From Deltaproteobacteria bacterium (GTDB lineage Bacteria > Desulfobacterota > Binatia > UBA9968), in contig VBKX01000029.1 of NCBI GenBank assembly GCA_005879435.1, forward strand, positions 5,074 through 20,415: 15,342 nucleotides of DNA, read 5' to 3'. Made by a program: the position numbers and the translations under genes. Shown here one piece after another: positions 13,919 to 15,342 of this stretch (position 1 is its first letter; each line of letters starts with the position of its first letter). A model generated the notes under the pieces. The model was not told the origin of the DNA, did no database searches, and worked only from the letters and a program-made list of their open reading frames with translations.

Positions 13919-13974
13919 CTTTTTCCTGGGCGGGCGGGATAGATGATCTACCAATCGTCTCGGAGGATATTTAA

Positions 13975-14676
13975 ATGCGTATCGTCGATCTCAGCATGAC
14001 GGTGGAAGAGTGCGACTCGGCGCCTTTCGCGCCCGATGAAAAATATTTCAAACTCAAACCGATCATCAAGTGGGAGGACAAAGGTTTTGTCTCCAACGTC
14101 GTTGAGATGACCGTGCACGCCGGCACCCATATCGACTCGCCGCATCATTTTTTCCGCGATAAACCGTCGATCGAACAACTGCCTCTCGAACCGATGATGG
14201 GCAAAGCCGTGGTTTTGGATCTGACCGCCAAAGGCATTGCCCACGCCAGCATTTCACCGGACGACTTGGATGAAGCCGAACGAAAACTGAAGCAGCAGGG
14301 CGTGGAGATTCAAGAAGGCGGCATGCTGTTACTGAGAACCGACTGGCCGAAGGGCCACGATACCACCGATCCCAAGTGGTGGAACGACTCCCCCTATCTG
14401 ACGAAGGAAGCGGCCCAGTGGGTCGTAAACAAGAAGCCGTCGGTTGTCGGCTACGACTTCGCGCAAGAGGAGAAGGGTGCGGACTATCAGCAAGCCGATC
14501 AAATTTTGGAGAGCGCCATGCGCGTTCATCGGACGATTCTGCCAAAAGTGATTTTTCAGATCGAGAACCTGATCAACCTCGATCAGATCGGATCCACCGC
14601 GCAAGTCGTCGCCTTGCCGGTCAAATGGAAAACCGAATCGGCACCCGCACGCGTAATTGCGCTTCTCGATAATTGA
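13975..14676 (+). CDS. Cyclase family protein (kynurenine formamidase-like metal hydrolase, PF04199 type)
   Basis: A 233-aa protein with the family's metal motif at 48-58: His48-x-Gly-Thr-His52-x-Asp54-x-Pro-x-His58 (HAGTHIDSPHHF). This is complete and points to an active Zn/Mn hydrolase. The start MRIVDLSMTV is the usual N-terminal strand, and LLLRTDWPKG and IGSTAQVVALPVKW are typical later segments. The family includes kynurenine formamidase, isatin hydrolase and polyketide-cyclase-named proteins that open amides or lactones. No tryptophan-catabolism genes are seen, so the substrate is unknown. A strong GGAGG (13962-13966) lies 8 bases before the ATG. The MDR oxidoreductase gene begins 16 bp downstream, suggesting co-transcription. 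Confidence 0.9.
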   Translation: MRIVDLSMTVEECDSAPFAPDEKYFKLKPIIKWEDKGFVSNVVEMTVHAGTHIDSPHHFFRDKPSIEQLPLEPMMGKAVVLDLTAKGIAHASISPDDLDEAERKLKQQGVEIQEGGMLLLRTDWPKGHDTTDPKWWNDSPYLTKEAAQWVVNKKPSVVGYDFAQEEKGADYQQADQILESAMRVHRTILPKVIFQIENLINLDQIGSTAQVVALPVKWKTESAPARVIALLDN

Positions 14677-14692
14677 TTTTAAGCCGTTACGA

Positions 14693-15342
14693 ATGAAGGC
14701 AGTCCGCGTCCATGAGCTCGGCGGTCCGGAAGCACTCCGCTATGAAGAAATTCCCGATCCGAGCCCGAAGTCCGGTGAGGTTTTAGTCAAGATCGAAGCT
14801 GCCGGCGTTAATTTTCTCGATATCTATTATCGCTCCGGCTTTCACTGGGGCGGCCATCATCGTCGCACGCTGCCGTATATTCCTGGCGCCGAAGCATCTG
14901 GAACCGCCGTCGAAGTCGGTCCCGAAGTCGAAGACATCAAAGTCGGCGATCGCGTCGCCTATGGCATATCTAACGGCTACGGCTCCTACGCCGAACTGTA
15001 TGCCGCGCCAAGCTGGCACTTGTTCAAACTGACAAACTCCGTAGATTTTCAAATCGCCGCCGCAGTCATGCTTCAGGGTATGACGGCGCATTATCTGACT
15101 CACACCACCTATCCTTTGAAGCCTAACGACACCGCGCTTATCCATGCCGCCGCTGGCGGAACAGGGTTATTGTTGGTTCAAATAAGCAAGCTGCTCGGCG
15201 CTCGCGTGATCGGCACCGTCTCGACGGAGGAAAAAACCCAACTCGCGCGCGCGGCCGGCGCGGACATGACGATCAATTATGCGAAACAGGATTTTGCCGC
15301 CGAAGTAAGAACCTTAACTGACGGCAAAGGTGTCAACGTCGT
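14693..15342 (+). CDS. Quinone-oxidoreductase-like MDR protein, Zn-independent (3' cut by window)
   Basis: The frame is open from ATG 14693 to the window end, giving 216 residues of a protein normally about 325 aa. It matches NADPH:quinone oxidoreductase (QOR/zeta-crystallin) proteins of the medium-chain dehydrogenase/reductase family. The start MKAVRVHELGGPEALRYEEI is typical, as are EVLVKIEAAGVNFLDIYYRSG, IPGAEASGTAVEVG and the nucleotide-binding AAAGGTGLLLVQISKLLGA with its A-x-x-G-x-G core. The catalytic-Zn Cys and the four structural-Zn Cys of alcohol dehydrogenases are absent, so it should be Zn-independent and reduce quinones or enones with NADPH. An unusual HWGGHHRRT insert follows YRSGF, where relatives have a short Y/P-rich loop. 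It lies 16 bp after the cyclase gene and completes the visible part of that operon. Confidence 0.9.
   Translation, partial: MKAVRVHELGGPEALRYEEIPDPSPKSGEVLVKIEAAGVNFLDIYYRSGFHWGGHHRRTLPYIPGAEASGTAVEVGPEVEDIKVGDRVAYGISNGYGSYAELYAAPSWHLFKLTNSVDFQIAAAVMLQGMTAHYLTHTTYPLKPNDTALIHAAAGGTGLLLVQISKLLGARVIGTVSTEEKTQLARAAGADMTINYAKQDFAAEVRTLTDGKGVNV

Noticed and set aside
13915..13946. TTGACT with a downstream TAGATG as a promoter for the cyclase gene
   Set aside because: The spacing is 19 bases and the -10 matches only 3 of 6 positions. TTGACT also overlaps the end of the MmgE/PrpD gene, so chance is likely.

Overview
The window looks like a chromosomal piece of an uncultivated, moderately GC-rich (mid-50s % by eye) bacterium. 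The gene content is most like metagenome-derived lineages formerly lumped as Deltaproteobacteria, for example Binatota-like groups: a stand-alone NMT1-type binding protein, tandem FAH-family proteins, VOC, isochorismatase and MmgE/PrpD genes, next to proteobacterial-type DUF486 and YfeK/DUF5329 genes. This placement is inference from content only. No phage, transposase, CRISPR array, tRNA or rRNA was seen.

Layout. Positions 1-708 hold the 3' end of a phytoene-dehydrogenase-like FAD oxidoreductase. Positions 800-5412 form a same-strand catabolic block: two FAH-family genes joined by an ATGA overlap (the second frameshifted), a secreted NMT1/SsuA-like binding protein overlapping by GTGA, a two-domain VOC protein and an isochorismatase-fold protein. 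Positions 5465-6895 carry three small genes: a YfeK/DUF5329-like exported protein, an exported thermonuclease whose start lies in a strong hairpin, and a DUF486 membrane protein. A REP-like palindrome, an 18-codon ORF and a 91-aa protein of unknown function follow, converging on trxB on the minus strand. From 8452 come housekeeping genes: moaC, an RlmI-type rRNA methyltransferase, a broken radC and, behind a good sigma70-like promoter, a membrane-anchored M23 peptidase. Positions 12569-15342 start a second metabolic block: MmgE/PrpD protein, cyclase-family hydrolase and a quinone-oxidoreductase-like MDR protein cut by the window end.

How the genes may work together. The 800-5412 block reads like a small ring-cleavage or keto-acid degradation unit: solute capture (binding protein), oxygenase-like step (VOC), C-C bond hydrolysis or decarboxylation (FAH proteins) and an isochorismatase-fold hydrolase. 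The substrate cannot be read from the sequence. Several active sites are atypical: the first FAH protein has lost the usual Glu-x-Glu metal site and catalytic His, and the isochorismatase-like protein has Gly where the cysteine hydrolases have their nucleophile.

The most striking local observations are two gene lesions that coincide with short repeats. In radC, a 21-bp direct repeat sits exactly where the JAMM HxH motif is missing and the frame changes. In the second FAH gene, a perfect 6-bp inverted repeat sits where the frame changes. Either these are real template-switch scars or they are assembly errors; reads would decide.
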